Positions 34,871-42,993 of a DNA stretch of 64,000 bases are shown in pieces. The stretch is from Mesorhizobium mediterraneum. Lineage in GTDB: Bacteria; Pseudomonadota; Alphaproteobacteria; Rhizobiales; Rhizobiaceae. How positions within the stretch are numbered: position 1 is the first letter of the stretch; every line of letters starts with the position of its first letter. The DNA is taken from NCBI RefSeq assembly GCF_002284565.1, contig NZ_NPKI01000011.1, forward strand, positions 372,001 to 436,000, read 5' to 3'. The translations under genes were made by a program, and so were the position numbers. The notes beneath the pieces were generated by a model. It saw only the letters and a list, made by a program, of their open reading frames with translations. It did not search any database and had not been told where the DNA came from.

Positions 34871-35653
34871 TCAGAAGCGATGGATGCGCAGGCCCAGCAC
34901 TTTCTCCGAGACGATCACCACCACCAGCGTCAGCACGATCGATACGGTCGAGACGGCTGCGGCTTCCGGCGTGAAGTTGGTGCGCAGATAGTCGAACAGC
35001 TGGATCGGCAGCGTCGACGTCCCGATTCCCTTCAGCATGAACGAGATGGTGAAAGTGTCGAAGGATATGATGAAGGCGAACAGCGCGCCGCCGATGACGC
35101 CGGGCTTGATCAGCGGCAGCATGATGCGGCGGAAGCGGGTCAGGCGGTCTGCGCCCAGCGAACGCGCCGCCATGTCCCAGGACGGGTCGAAGCTTTCCAG
35201 CGAGGCCGAGACGTTGATGAAGACGAAGGGCAGCGTGATCAGCACATGGCCGGCGACCATGCCGATCATGGTCGTGGTGCCGATGCCGATCGCATAGACG
35301 AAGAACAGCAGTGCGATCGCCGTCAGCACTTCCGGCAGCAGCAGCGGCGCCAGCATGGCGACGCGCACCGTCTCCTTCCAGCGGCCGGCATGCTGGACGT
35401 AGTAGAGCGCGGCCATGGTGCCGATGGTTCCGGAAATGACGGTGGCAACCGCCGCCACCCACAGCGAGGTTCGGATCGCGCGCATGAACACGTCGTTGTG
35501 GAAGAACGTCACATACCAGCGCAGCGACAGGCCCTGCGGCGGGAACGTCAGGAAATTGCCGGCATTGAAGGAAGCGCCGACCACGACCAGGATGGGCGCC
35601 AGCAGAAACGCGTAGACCAGCAGGCAGTAGAGCGTGAGCACCGGCCGCTTCAT
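34871..35653 (-). CDS. ABC transporter permease, PotC type
   Basis: 260 residues with an N-terminal span (LTLYCLLVYAFLLAPILVVV) and the coupling loop DMAARSLGADRLTRFRRIML. Its start overlaps the stop of the PotB-type gene. A long extension of this frame upstream to 36766 is only out-of-frame reading of the neighbouring permease gene. Confidence 0.9.
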   Translation of the reverse strand: MKRPVLTLYCLLVYAFLLAPILVVVGASFNAGNFLTFPPQGLSLRWYVTFFHNDVFMRAIRTSLWVAAVATVISGTIGTMAALYYVQHAGRWKETVRVAMLAPLLLPEVLTAIALLFFVYAIGIGTTTMIGMVAGHVLITLPFVFINVSASLESFDPSWDMAARSLGADRLTRFRRIMLPLIKPGVIGGALFAFIISFDTFTISFMLKGIGTSTLPIQLFDYLRTNFTPEAAAVSTVSIVLTLVVVIVSEKVLGLRIHRF

Positions 35654-36516
35654 GGTCGCGCCACCTTCCATTTCATGCGCGTCAGCCGCGCGAAGATGAC
35701 GACGCAGAGCGCGCCGGTGACGGACAGCATGAGCGCCAGCGCCGAGCCCCATGGCCACTGGAACGTGTCGATCAGCGCGTCGACGACGGTGACGGCCATG
35801 GTCTTGACCCTGAGGCCGCCGATCAGCGACGGCGTCACATAGGCGCTGAGCGACAGCACGAAGACGAGGATGCAGCCGGCCTGGATGCCTGGCGTGCACA
35901 GCGGCAGGACGATGCGGCGGAAGGCGGTGAAGCGCGAGGCGCCGAGCGAGCGCGCCGCCGATTCCAGCGACGGGTCGACGCCCTGGATCCCCGCCATGAT
36001 CGGCAGGATCATGAAGGGCAGGAAGACATGGACCAGCGCGATGACGATGCCGAGCGCATTGTACATCAGCGGCAGCGGGCGATCGATGAGGCCCATGCCG
36101 GTCAGCGTGCGGTTGATGAGGCCGGCATTGCCCAAAAGAATCGTCCAGCCATAGGAGCGGATGACGATGCCGACCAGCAGCGGCGACAGCACCAGCCCGT
36201 AGGCCAGTGCGCGAAAGCGCATGGTGCCGCGCGCCAATTGCCAGGCGACGGGAAAACCGACGACAAGGCAGATCGCGGTGGTGAGCAGGCCGATCCACAG
36301 CGTGTTGGCGACCTGGTGCAGGTAGAAACTGTCGGCGAAGAACTTGGTGTAATTGCCTGTCGTGAAGCCCGGGCCGTAAGGCGTGCCTTGCCCCGGCATG
36401 CGAAAGCTCATCACCACGATGTTGAGGTAGGGCAGGATGAGAAAGATGCCGAGCAGCACCGCCGCCGGCGCGATCAGGACCAGCGGTCCAAGGCCCTTGC
36501 GGCGCGCCGCCCTCAT
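35650..36516 (-). CDS. ABC transporter permease, PotB type
   Basis: 288 residues: N-terminal span (LGPLVLIAPAAVLLGIFLIL), PotB-like FRMPGQGTPYGPGFTTGNYT and the coupling loop ESAARSLGASRFTAFRRIVL. ATGA overlaps with both neighbours show one transcriptional unit with the ATPase and PotC-type genes. Confidence 0.9.
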   Translation of the reverse strand: MRAARRKGLGPLVLIAPAAVLLGIFLILPYLNIVVMSFRMPGQGTPYGPGFTTGNYTKFFADSFYLHQVANTLWIGLLTTAICLVVGFPVAWQLARGTMRFRALAYGLVLSPLLVGIVIRSYGWTILLGNAGLINRTLTGMGLIDRPLPLMYNALGIVIALVHVFLPFMILPIMAGIQGVDPSLESAARSLGASRFTAFRRIVLPLCTPGIQAGCILVFVLSLSAYVTPSLIGGLRVKTMAVTVVDALIDTFQWPWGSALALMLSVTGALCVVIFARLTRMKWKVARP

Positions 36517-37574
36517 TTTGCTGCCCCGAGCAGCCAGAACCCATCCGCCGGCGCGTGCACGCTGACGCGGTCGCCTTCGGCAATCCGAATGTTCGGAAAG
36601 GTCTGGACGTGCAGCGTCTCTCCGGAATCGAGGGCGACGCGGTAATCGATAATGCTGCCGGAATAGTAGCGCGCGGTGACCTTTCCTGCTGCGCCGCCTT
36701 GACCTTCGGGCCTGAGTTCGATCGCCTCCGGGCGCAGCGACAGTGTGACGGCGGTGCCCGGCGCATAGTCTTCGCGGCTGTCGACGGCGACTTCGCCGAA
36801 GACGGACGCCACGCGCCTTTTGCCGGCTTCCGCCGCCCCGATGATCGTGCCCTTAATCAGGTTCACCTGGCCGACGAATTGCGCGATTTCTAGATTTTCG
36901 GGGCGCTCATAGATGTCGGACGGCGCCCCGATCTGGGCAATGCGGCCGCCGAACATGACCACGACCCGGTCGGACATCGTCATCGCCTCGGCCTGGTCAT
37001 GCGTGACATAGACGGTGGTGATGCCGACGCGGCGCTGCAGATCGCGGATGAAAACACGCATTTCCTCGCGCAGCTTGGCGTCGAGATTGGCGAGCGGCTC
37101 GTCGAGCAGCAGGATCTTCGGCTCGATGACCAGTGCCCGAGCCAGCGCCACGCGCTGCTGCTGGCCGCCGGAAAGCTGGTTCGGAAAGCGCTCGGAATAG
37201 CCGCCGAGTTGCACCATATCGAGCACCTTGGCGATGCGGCTGCGCATTTCGGGCTTGGCGATCTTGCGCATCTCCAGCCCGAAAGCGAGGTTCTGGTCCA
37301 CCGTCATGTGCGGAAACAGCGCGTAGTTCTGGAACACCATGCCGATGTCGCGCTTTTCGGCCGGCACGTTGACGACGTCCTTGCCGTCGAAGCGGATCGC
37401 GCCTTCGCTCGCCTCCTCGAAGCCGGCGATCATCTTCAGCGTCGTCGTCTTGCCGCAGCCCGACGGACCGAGCAGCGAAATGAACTCGCCATCGGCGATA
37501 CGGATCGAGATGCCGTCGACCGCGCGTGCGGTGCCGAAGGTCTTGGTCAGCCGCTCGATGCTAACCTCGGTCAT
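36513..37574 (-). CDS. ABC transporter ATP-binding protein, PotA type
   Basis: 353 residues. Walker A GPSGCGKTTTLKMIAG, Q-loop MVFQNYALFPHMTV, signature LSGGQQQRVALARAL, Walker B ILLLDEPLANLDAKLREEM, H-loop VTHDQAEAMTMSD and a TOBE domain with LRPEAIELRPEG. All catalytic residues are standard. It is separated from the upstream binding-protein gene by a 94-bp gap holding a strong hairpin. Confidence 0.92.
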   Translation of the reverse strand: MTEVSIERLTKTFGTARAVDGISIRIADGEFISLLGPSGCGKTTTLKMIAGFEEASEGAIRFDGKDVVNVPAEKRDIGMVFQNYALFPHMTVDQNLAFGLEMRKIAKPEMRSRIAKVLDMVQLGGYSERFPNQLSGGQQQRVALARALVIEPKILLLDEPLANLDAKLREEMRVFIRDLQRRVGITTVYVTHDQAEAMTMSDRVVVMFGGRIAQIGAPSDIYERPENLEIAQFVGQVNLIKGTIIGAAEAGKRRVASVFGEVAVDSREDYAPGTAVTLSLRPEAIELRPEGQGGAAGKVTARYYSGSIIDYRVALDSGETLHVQTFPNIRIAEGDRVSVHAPADGFWLLGAAK

Positions 37575-37632
37575 GAATGCTCCACTTCACAGGCGATCGA
37601 CCGCCACCGCAGGTGCGGCGCGGCTGGCGGGA

Positions 37633-37658
37633 GGCGCGCCCCGAAAGCGAGACGCGCC
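37633..37658 (-). terminator. Hairpin between the binding-protein gene and its ATPase gene
   Basis: On the minus strand GGCGCGTCTCG pairs with CGGGGCGCGCC over 11 bp (two G-U pairs) around a CTTT loop, 10 bp after the binding-protein stop. No T-tract follows. It probably protects the upstream mRNA or causes partial termination. Confidence 0.55.
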
Positions 37659-37668
37659 ATCTCGATCT

Positions 37669-38706
37669 TTAAAGGATCGTCTTGGCCCAGCGCTCGGCCA
37701 GCTCGCCCTGCTTCTCGTTGACGAAATCCCAGTCCCAGGTGAGGATCTTGGTCATTGCCTCGCCCGAGACCGGCACATCTGCCTTGAGGTCGTCCGGAAT
37801 GACCACCTTGGAGTTGGTCGGCGACACGAAGAATTCCTTCGCCATCAGCATCTGGATTTCCGGCGACAGCAGGAAGTCAGCATATTGATAGGCCAACTCC
37901 TTCTCCGGACCGTTGGCCAGGATCGAGACCGTCTGGTCGAACATGAACATGCCTTCCTCGGGAACGACGCAATCGACCGGCAGGCCCTGCTTGCGCAGCC
38001 GCGCGATCTCGCCGAAATCGAACGGCGCGACGACGATTTCGCCCGAAGACAAAGCCGTGGAAAGATTGAAATCCACCTGGATCACCTGGCCCAGCTTGGC
38101 GAGGGCGTCAAAGCCGGCATCGACATCGTACTGGTCCTTGCCGAAGATCTTTGAGGCCAGCAGCAGCTCCATCTTGCCGGCACTGTTGGCGAAATTATAG
38201 AGGCCGATCCTGCCCTTGAACTCCTCGTTGCTCCACAGGTCCTTCCAGGCCTTGGGCGGCGTCTGAACCAGATCGGTGCGGTAGCCGATGCCGATCGGCG
38301 AAATGGCGCCGGTGGCGCCGAAACCGTCGGCGATCTTGGCCAGCGGATAGAGGTCGTTGTAATTCGGCAGCTTGGCCAGATCGAGTTTTTCGAAGAAGCC
38401 CTCCTTGCGCAGGCCGGACGCGAACACCTCATTGGTCATGATGATGGAGTAGGGCGGCTTGTCGACGCCGGCGGCACGCAAATTGGCGCCGAAGACGCGG
38501 CCATTGCCGACATCGAGCGTCACCTTAGCGCCCGAGGCCTTCTCGAAGGCCGGTGCGATGGTCGAGCGCCAGAACTGTTCCCAGACGCCGCCGAGCGTCG
38601 GCACGATCAGCGTCTTCTCCTGTGCGATGGCTGGCATTCCGATGAGCCCGGCGGCGCCGAGCGCGCCCATGCCGGCAAGCGTCTGTCGTCTGGTGAATTT
38701 CGTCAT
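37669..38706 (-). CDS. Extracellular solute-binding protein (PotD-like), probable Tat signal
   Basis: 345 residues. The N terminus TKFTRRQTLAGMGALGAAGL has a twin-arginine pattern and ends near GMPAIA. The mature part has PTLGGVWEQFWRSTIAPAFE and a family-6/8 binding-protein layout, including WSNEEFKGRIGLYNFANSAG. ATG 38706 is followed directly by the signal. It serves the downstream PotABC-type genes; the ligand is unknown. Confidence 0.88.
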   Translation of the reverse strand: MTKFTRRQTLAGMGALGAAGLIGMPAIAQEKTLIVPTLGGVWEQFWRSTIAPAFEKASGAKVTLDVGNGRVFGANLRAAGVDKPPYSIIMTNEVFASGLRKEGFFEKLDLAKLPNYNDLYPLAKIADGFGATGAISPIGIGYRTDLVQTPPKAWKDLWSNEEFKGRIGLYNFANSAGKMELLLASKIFGKDQYDVDAGFDALAKLGQVIQVDFNLSTALSSGEIVVAPFDFGEIARLRKQGLPVDCVVPEEGMFMFDQTVSILANGPEKELAYQYADFLLSPEIQMLMAKEFFVSPTNSKVVIPDDLKADVPVSGEAMTKILTWDWDFVNEKQGELAERWAKTIL

Positions 38707-38772
38707 CACAATTCCCCTTGTTGATTTTTTTGAATCAATTCGTTCTTTGGGACGGCCGAAGCGCTCCATCGT

Positions 38773-39756
38773 TCAGCGGCCGAAAGCCTGTCGGGTCTTC
38801 AGCTCGATATAGTCTCCATAGGTGATCGGCTCATATTTGGCCTGCTTGCCGTCCGTGCAGAACGGCTCCAGGCAAGAGATCACCGTCTCCTTGCTGGGGT
38901 TGACGAAAAACGGGATCGACTGGCGGCGCGAGCTGCCTTTCCTGTTGCGCGGCGGATTGGCGACGCGGTGCGGCGTCGAGACCCATTCGTCGTTGCTCCA
39001 GCGCATGAAGGCATCGGCGATGTTGACGACATAGGCGCCGTCGATCGACGGCGCATCGAGCCAGCGGCCGTCGCGTGTTTGCACCTGCAAGCCGCCGGAC
39101 GATGCTTCCGAACGCAGGATGGTCATGAAGCCGTAGTCGGTGTGGACGCCGGCGCGAAGCTGGCCGGGCAGGGGGTCCAATTCCTGCTCGGGATAATTGA
39201 TGACCCGCAATGCCGACAGATGGTTCTCGAAAGCTGGCTCGAAATAGTCGGGCTCGAGGCCGATCGCCTGGCAGAAGATCCGGCGCAGATGCCCGGCAAG
39301 CGACTCCATTTCGGAGAAATAATCACGAAAGGCGCTCTCGATACCTTCGGGCTGGTCCGGCCAGGTGTCGCCGTTGAGGCGCAGGCCGAAATTCAGGCTT
39401 TCCTTGTAATCGCCTGGTGTCTTGATGCCCTTGGTGGCGGCCAGCGCCTCGTCGGCGATCGGCGAGAACGCGACGCCGCCGTTCAAGCCGGTTCCGCGCC
39501 CATGGCTGCGCTTGTAGTCCTCCGGAAGATCGAAGAACGCGCGCGCCAGATTATAGAGCCGCATCGTCCTCTCGGGCGACACGCCATGGCCGGTGACCAG
39601 AAAGAAACCGGTGGTCCGGCAGGCGGTCTCGATAGCCCTAACGACAGCGCCGGTGCCGGCCTCGCCGCGGATGAAAGGCCCGACATCGATGACGGGAATC
39701 CCCTGATCTGTTGCTTCGCCCTGATCTGTTGCATCGACTTGAGGCGCAGGCTGCAT
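38773..39756 (-). CDS. 2-oxoglutarate/Fe(II)-dependent oxygenase, isopenicillin N synthase family
   Basis: 327 residues. The iron ligands are His and Asp in AGVHTDYGFMTIL and His in STPHRVANPP, followed by the 2-oxoglutarate-binding Arg in SRRQSIPFFVNP. The N-terminal DIOX_N region includes FFLVTGHGVSPE. ATG 39756 has GGAAGGTGA upstream; a GTG at 39768 is possible. The start holds a small direct repeat (DATDQGEATDQG). First gene of the Pot-like operon, so it may hydroxylate the imported compound (inference). Confidence 0.87.
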   Translation of the reverse strand: MQPAPQVDATDQGEATDQGIPVIDVGPFIRGEAGTGAVVRAIETACRTTGFFLVTGHGVSPERTMRLYNLARAFFDLPEDYKRSHGRGTGLNGGVAFSPIADEALAATKGIKTPGDYKESLNFGLRLNGDTWPDQPEGIESAFRDYFSEMESLAGHLRRIFCQAIGLEPDYFEPAFENHLSALRVINYPEQELDPLPGQLRAGVHTDYGFMTILRSEASSGGLQVQTRDGRWLDAPSIDGAYVVNIADAFMRWSNDEWVSTPHRVANPPRNRKGSSRRQSIPFFVNPSKETVISCLEPFCTDGKQAKYEPITYGDYIELKTRQAFGR

Positions 39757-39958
39757 GATCTCGATCACCTTCCTGTTGGAATTGTCAAACGCAGAAGGCG
39801 AAATCCAGGCATGGCCGCTTCAGGGTGTTGAAGCAGTGAAAGCGGGCAGGGCGGATGATCTCGCATGCGCATCGCTGTGCCTTCTCTAGTGCCTTGTCCC
39901 GCTTCGAGAGAAGCCGGGGAAACGCCGGTTTGATGGACGTTATAGCTACAAACGAATG

Positions 39959-39964
39959 TTGACA
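39959..39964 (+). promoter_or_regulatory. Possible -35 element ahead of psuK
   Basis: Exact TTGACA about 65 bp before the psuK start. The matching -10 (CATATC, 39983) is poor, so this is tentative. The 272-bp divergent gap shows nothing else I can name. Confidence 0.25.
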
Positions 39965-40028
39965 AGATCATCTGTTGTTGTCCATATCGAAAATGTTCAG
40001 CTACGAATTGGACGGGCCGGGTGAGACT

Positions 40029-41138
40029 ATGGACGACCTTGGAGCACAGGAACAAGCGGTTCTGGACCTCATCGCGGCGAACCCGTTCGCCGGCCAGCAG
40101 GACATAGCGACCGCGCTCGGCATTGCCCGTTCGACCGTCGCGGCCCACATCGTGCAACTCGTCAACAAGGGCTACATTCTCGGCCGCGGCTATGTGTTGC
40201 CGGCTTCCAAGCGCATGATCTGCATCGGCGGCGCGGTCCTGGACCGCAAGTACCACGCCAAGAAGGATCTGATCTTCGAGACGTCGAACCCGGTCGACGG
40301 CTATCGCAGCTTCGGCGGGGTCGCCCGCAACGTCGCCGAGAACCTTGTCCGCCTCGGCGTCGACGTCAGCTTCGTCTCGATTGTCGGCGACGACGAAACC
40401 GGCCGCTCGCTGGTGCGGCATCTGCGCGATCTCGGCGCCGACGTCAGCCAGGTGATCACCACAACGGAGCGGCCGACGGCGGAATACGCGGCCATCCTCG
40501 ATCTCAACAACGATCTCGTGCTCGGCATCGCCGACATGGAGATTTTCGATCTGTTTTCACCATCCTATCTCGACCGCTTCTGGCCGCATCTGGCTTCGGC
40601 GACTTGGGTGTTCATCGACTGCAACCTACCGGCCGCGACGATCGCAGCGCTGATGTCACGCAAGCAGGGCGCGCGTTTCAAGCTCGCCGTCGACACGGTG
40701 TCGTCGCCGAAATCGGCACGCCTGCCGAAGGACCTGACCGGCATCGACCTGTTGTTCACCAATCACGACGAGGCCAACACCATGCTTGGCATCACCGATG
40801 CCGACAAGCGGCTGAAGCCGAAAGACGCTGCCGCTGCCTTGCGCGCGGCCGGTGCTGCCGAGGTCATCGTGACCATGGGCGCGCATGGATTTGCTGTGGC
40901 GACCGAGAGCGGCGTGGCGACGATGCGCTCCGTGCCAGCGCGGGCCGTCGACATCACCGGCGCCGGCGATGCGATGATTGCCGGCACCATGTACAAGGTG
41001 CTTTCGGGCGATCCCGTGCCCCACGCAGCGCGCACCGGCGCGCTGCTCGCCACGCTGACCACCGAGAGTGAATCCAGCGTTCATCCCGATCTGTCGCCGC
41101 GCTTCCTCACCGCCGGCATGTACCGCATTCCCGCTTGA
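40029..41138 (+). CDS. psuK: Pseudouridine kinase (PfkB family) with N-terminal HTH domain
   Basis: 369 residues. A winged-helix domain spans about 1-60 (DLIAANPFAGQQDIATALGI, ARSTVAAHIVQLVNKGY) and is fused to a PfkB kinase: ICIGGAVLDRKYHAK, FGGVARNVAENLVRLG and the catalytic DITGAGDAMIAG. It phosphorylates pseudouridine to the 5'-phosphate, which PsuG then splits. The HTH suggests self-regulation. ATG 40029 has GGTGAG ahead; ATGs at 39975 and 39993 are less likely. psuG follows after 30 bp. Confidence 0.88.
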   Translation: MDDLGAQEQAVLDLIAANPFAGQQDIATALGIARSTVAAHIVQLVNKGYILGRGYVLPASKRMICIGGAVLDRKYHAKKDLIFETSNPVDGYRSFGGVARNVAENLVRLGVDVSFVSIVGDDETGRSLVRHLRDLGADVSQVITTTERPTAEYAAILDLNNDLVLGIADMEIFDLFSPSYLDRFWPHLASATWVFIDCNLPAATIAALMSRKQGARFKLAVDTVSSPKSARLPKDLTGIDLLFTNHDEANTMLGITDADKRLKPKDAAAALRAAGAAEVIVTMGAHGFAVATESGVATMRSVPARAVDITGAGDAMIAGTMYKVLSGDPVPHAARTGALLATLTTESESSVHPDLSPRFLTAGMYRIPA

Positions 41139-41167
41139 AAGCGAGACGACCCTGAAAGCGAGACGAC
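41136..41167 (+). repeat. Tandem 15-bp duplication spanning the psuK stop and the psuG leader
   Basis: TGAAAGCGAGACGAC occurs twice with CC between. The first copy contains the psuK stop (41136-41138) and the second provides the purine-rich leader just before the psuG ATG at 41169. Confidence 0.8.
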
Positions 41168-41168
41168 G

Positions 41169-42098
41169 ATGAAAACTTCCCTTCTCCACCTGAACGACGA
41201 AGTTGCGGCAGCACTTCGGGAAGGCCGTGCGGTGGTGGCGTTGGAATCGACGATCATCACCCATGGCATGCCTTATCCGGCCAATCTGGAGACCGCGCGC
41301 GGTGTTGGAACCGTGGTGCGCGAGAACGGCGCTGTTCCCGCCACGATCGCGGTAGTCGCCGGCAAGATCAAGGTCGGGCTTGACGACCATGAGCTGGAGC
41401 AGCTGGCAGCGGCAAAAGACGTGGTCAAGGCATCCGGGCGCGACCTTGCCGCCATCATGGTGGGCGGCGGATCGGCCGGCACCACGGTCTCGGCGACGAT
41501 GCGGATCGCTGCATTGGCCGGCATCGGCATTTTCGCGACGGGCGGCGTCGGCGGCGTGCATCGCGGCGCCGAGGCCACTTTCGATATCTCTGCCGACCTG
41601 ACCGAACTCGGCCAGACCGGCACCACCGTCGTCTGCGCCGGTGTGAAATCGATCCTCGATATGGCAAAAACGCTGGAGTATCTGGAGACACAACGCGTGC
41701 CGGTGATTGCCTATCAGAGCGATGATTTTCCGGCCTTCTATACACGCTCCAGCGGACTGAAAGCCGATCATCGCCTCGACACGCCGGAGGAGATTGCTAG
41801 GGCCATGCTGCTGCACGAGCAGATCGGCTCGGGCACCGGCATCCTCGTTGCTAATCCAATTCCGGAAGTGGATGCGCTCGATCCGGCCTTCATCGACGGC
41901 ACGATCGCTGCGGCTGTGGCGGAAGCCGAACAACGCGGCATCGGACGCAAGGAATTGACGCCGTTCTTGCTCGCCCGCATCAACGAGCTTTCGCAAGGCC
42001 GCAGCCTGAAGGCCAATATCGCGCTGGTCCGCAACAACGCCGAGCTCGCCGCTCGCATCGCCGTGGCGCATGCGCGGCTGAAGCGCATGGCCGCGTAG
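41169..42098 (+). CDS. psuG: Pseudouridine-5'-phosphate glycosidase
   Basis: 309 residues, the normal PsuG length. It cleaves the C-glycosidic bond of pseudouridine 5'-phosphate to uracil and ribose 5-phosphate. Conserved parts are VALESTIITHGMPYP (catalytic-site Glu), FATGGVGGVHRGAE and VVCAGVKSILDMAKTLEYLE with the Schiff-base Lys, plus the metal-site region NPIPEVDALD. It is the partner of psuK in the same operon. Confidence 0.94.
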   Translation: MKTSLLHLNDEVAAALREGRAVVALESTIITHGMPYPANLETARGVGTVVRENGAVPATIAVVAGKIKVGLDDHELEQLAAAKDVVKASGRDLAAIMVGGGSAGTTVSATMRIAALAGIGIFATGGVGGVHRGAEATFDISADLTELGQTGTTVVCAGVKSILDMAKTLEYLETQRVPVIAYQSDDFPAFYTRSSGLKADHRLDTPEEIARAMLLHEQIGSGTGILVANPIPEVDALDPAFIDGTIAAAVAEAEQRGIGRKELTPFLLARINELSQGRSLKANIALVRNNAELAARIAVAHARLKRMAA

Positions 42099-42168
42099 AC
42101 AAGGTCAACTCTCAGCCCGGCTTCACCGACCTCCGATTTCCGACTGCCGAAAATACCAGGAGAACCGC

Positions 42169-42990
42169 ATGAGCGAGCAGGCCACCTACGAGACGATCCT
42201 TTACGAGAAGGACGCGACCGACAAGTTCGCGACGATCACCATCAATCGTCCCGACAAGCTCAATGCGATGAACAAGACGGTGATCCGCGAGATCGACAAG
42301 GCACTCGCCGCCGCCGTTGCCGATCCTGATATCAACGCGCTGGTGATCACCGGCGCCGGCCGTGCCTTCTCCTCCGGCTACGATCTGCAGGGCGGCGACT
42401 TCGATGTCGACATCGATTTCTGGCGCGAGGACATGGGCGAGAACGCTGAAGCGCTGCTCAACATCTGGCGCGCGCCGATCCCGGTCATCGCGTCGGTCAA
42501 CGGCTATGCGCTGGCCGGTGCGCTGGAACTGATGATGTGCTGCGACCTGGCGATCGCCGCCGACAATGCGAAATTCGGCGAGCCTGAGGTGCGCCACAAT
42601 TCCGGGCCGCCGGCGCTGATGATGCCTTGGCTGCTCGCCACGCGCGACGTGCGTTGGCTGATGTATACGGGCGACCTTGTCGACGCCGAGGAGGCGCTGC
42701 GCATGCATCTGATCAACCGGATCGTGCCGGCCGATCAGTTGAAGGAAAAGACGGAAAACCTCGCCCGCAAGCTGGCGCGCATGCCGGTTCCGGCGCTGAA
42801 GTTCACCAAGGCGTCGATCAACAACCAGCAGATGGTGGCCGGGCTGCTGCCGTCCTTCCGATACAATATCGAGGCGATCGCAGCACTGCATGTCACCAAG
42901 CAAGGTCGTGAATGGATGGCCAACCTCGCCAAGATGAGCCTCAAGGAATATCTCGCTTTCCGTGACGGTCCGTTCAAGGGCCTCGACTGA
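42169..42990 (+). CDS. Enoyl-CoA hydratase/isomerase family protein
   Basis: 273 residues of the crotonase fold. Oxyanion-hole segments are VITGAGRAFSSGYDLQGGDF and SVNGYALAGALELMMCCD, followed by KFGEPEVRHNSGPPA. The second catalytic Glu of classical hydratases is not obvious there, so isomerase or another crotonase activity is possible. It is followed 3 nt later by an ADP-forming acyl-CoA synthetase gene and faces the indolepyruvate oxidoreductase gene. Confidence 0.87.
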   Translation: MSEQATYETILYEKDATDKFATITINRPDKLNAMNKTVIREIDKALAAAVADPDINALVITGAGRAFSSGYDLQGGDFDVDIDFWREDMGENAEALLNIWRAPIPVIASVNGYALAGALELMMCCDLAIAADNAKFGEPEVRHNSGPPALMMPWLLATRDVRWLMYTGDLVDAEEALRMHLINRIVPADQLKEKTENLARKLARMPVPALKFTKASINNQQMVAGLLPSFRYNIEAIAALHVTKQGREWMANLAKMSLKEYLAFRDGPFKGLD

Positions 42991-42993
42991 GCC

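Noticed and set aside
34871..36766. 631-residue fused permease
   Set aside because: The N-terminal half is the PotB-type gene read in the wrong frame. The PotC-type protein starts at 35653.
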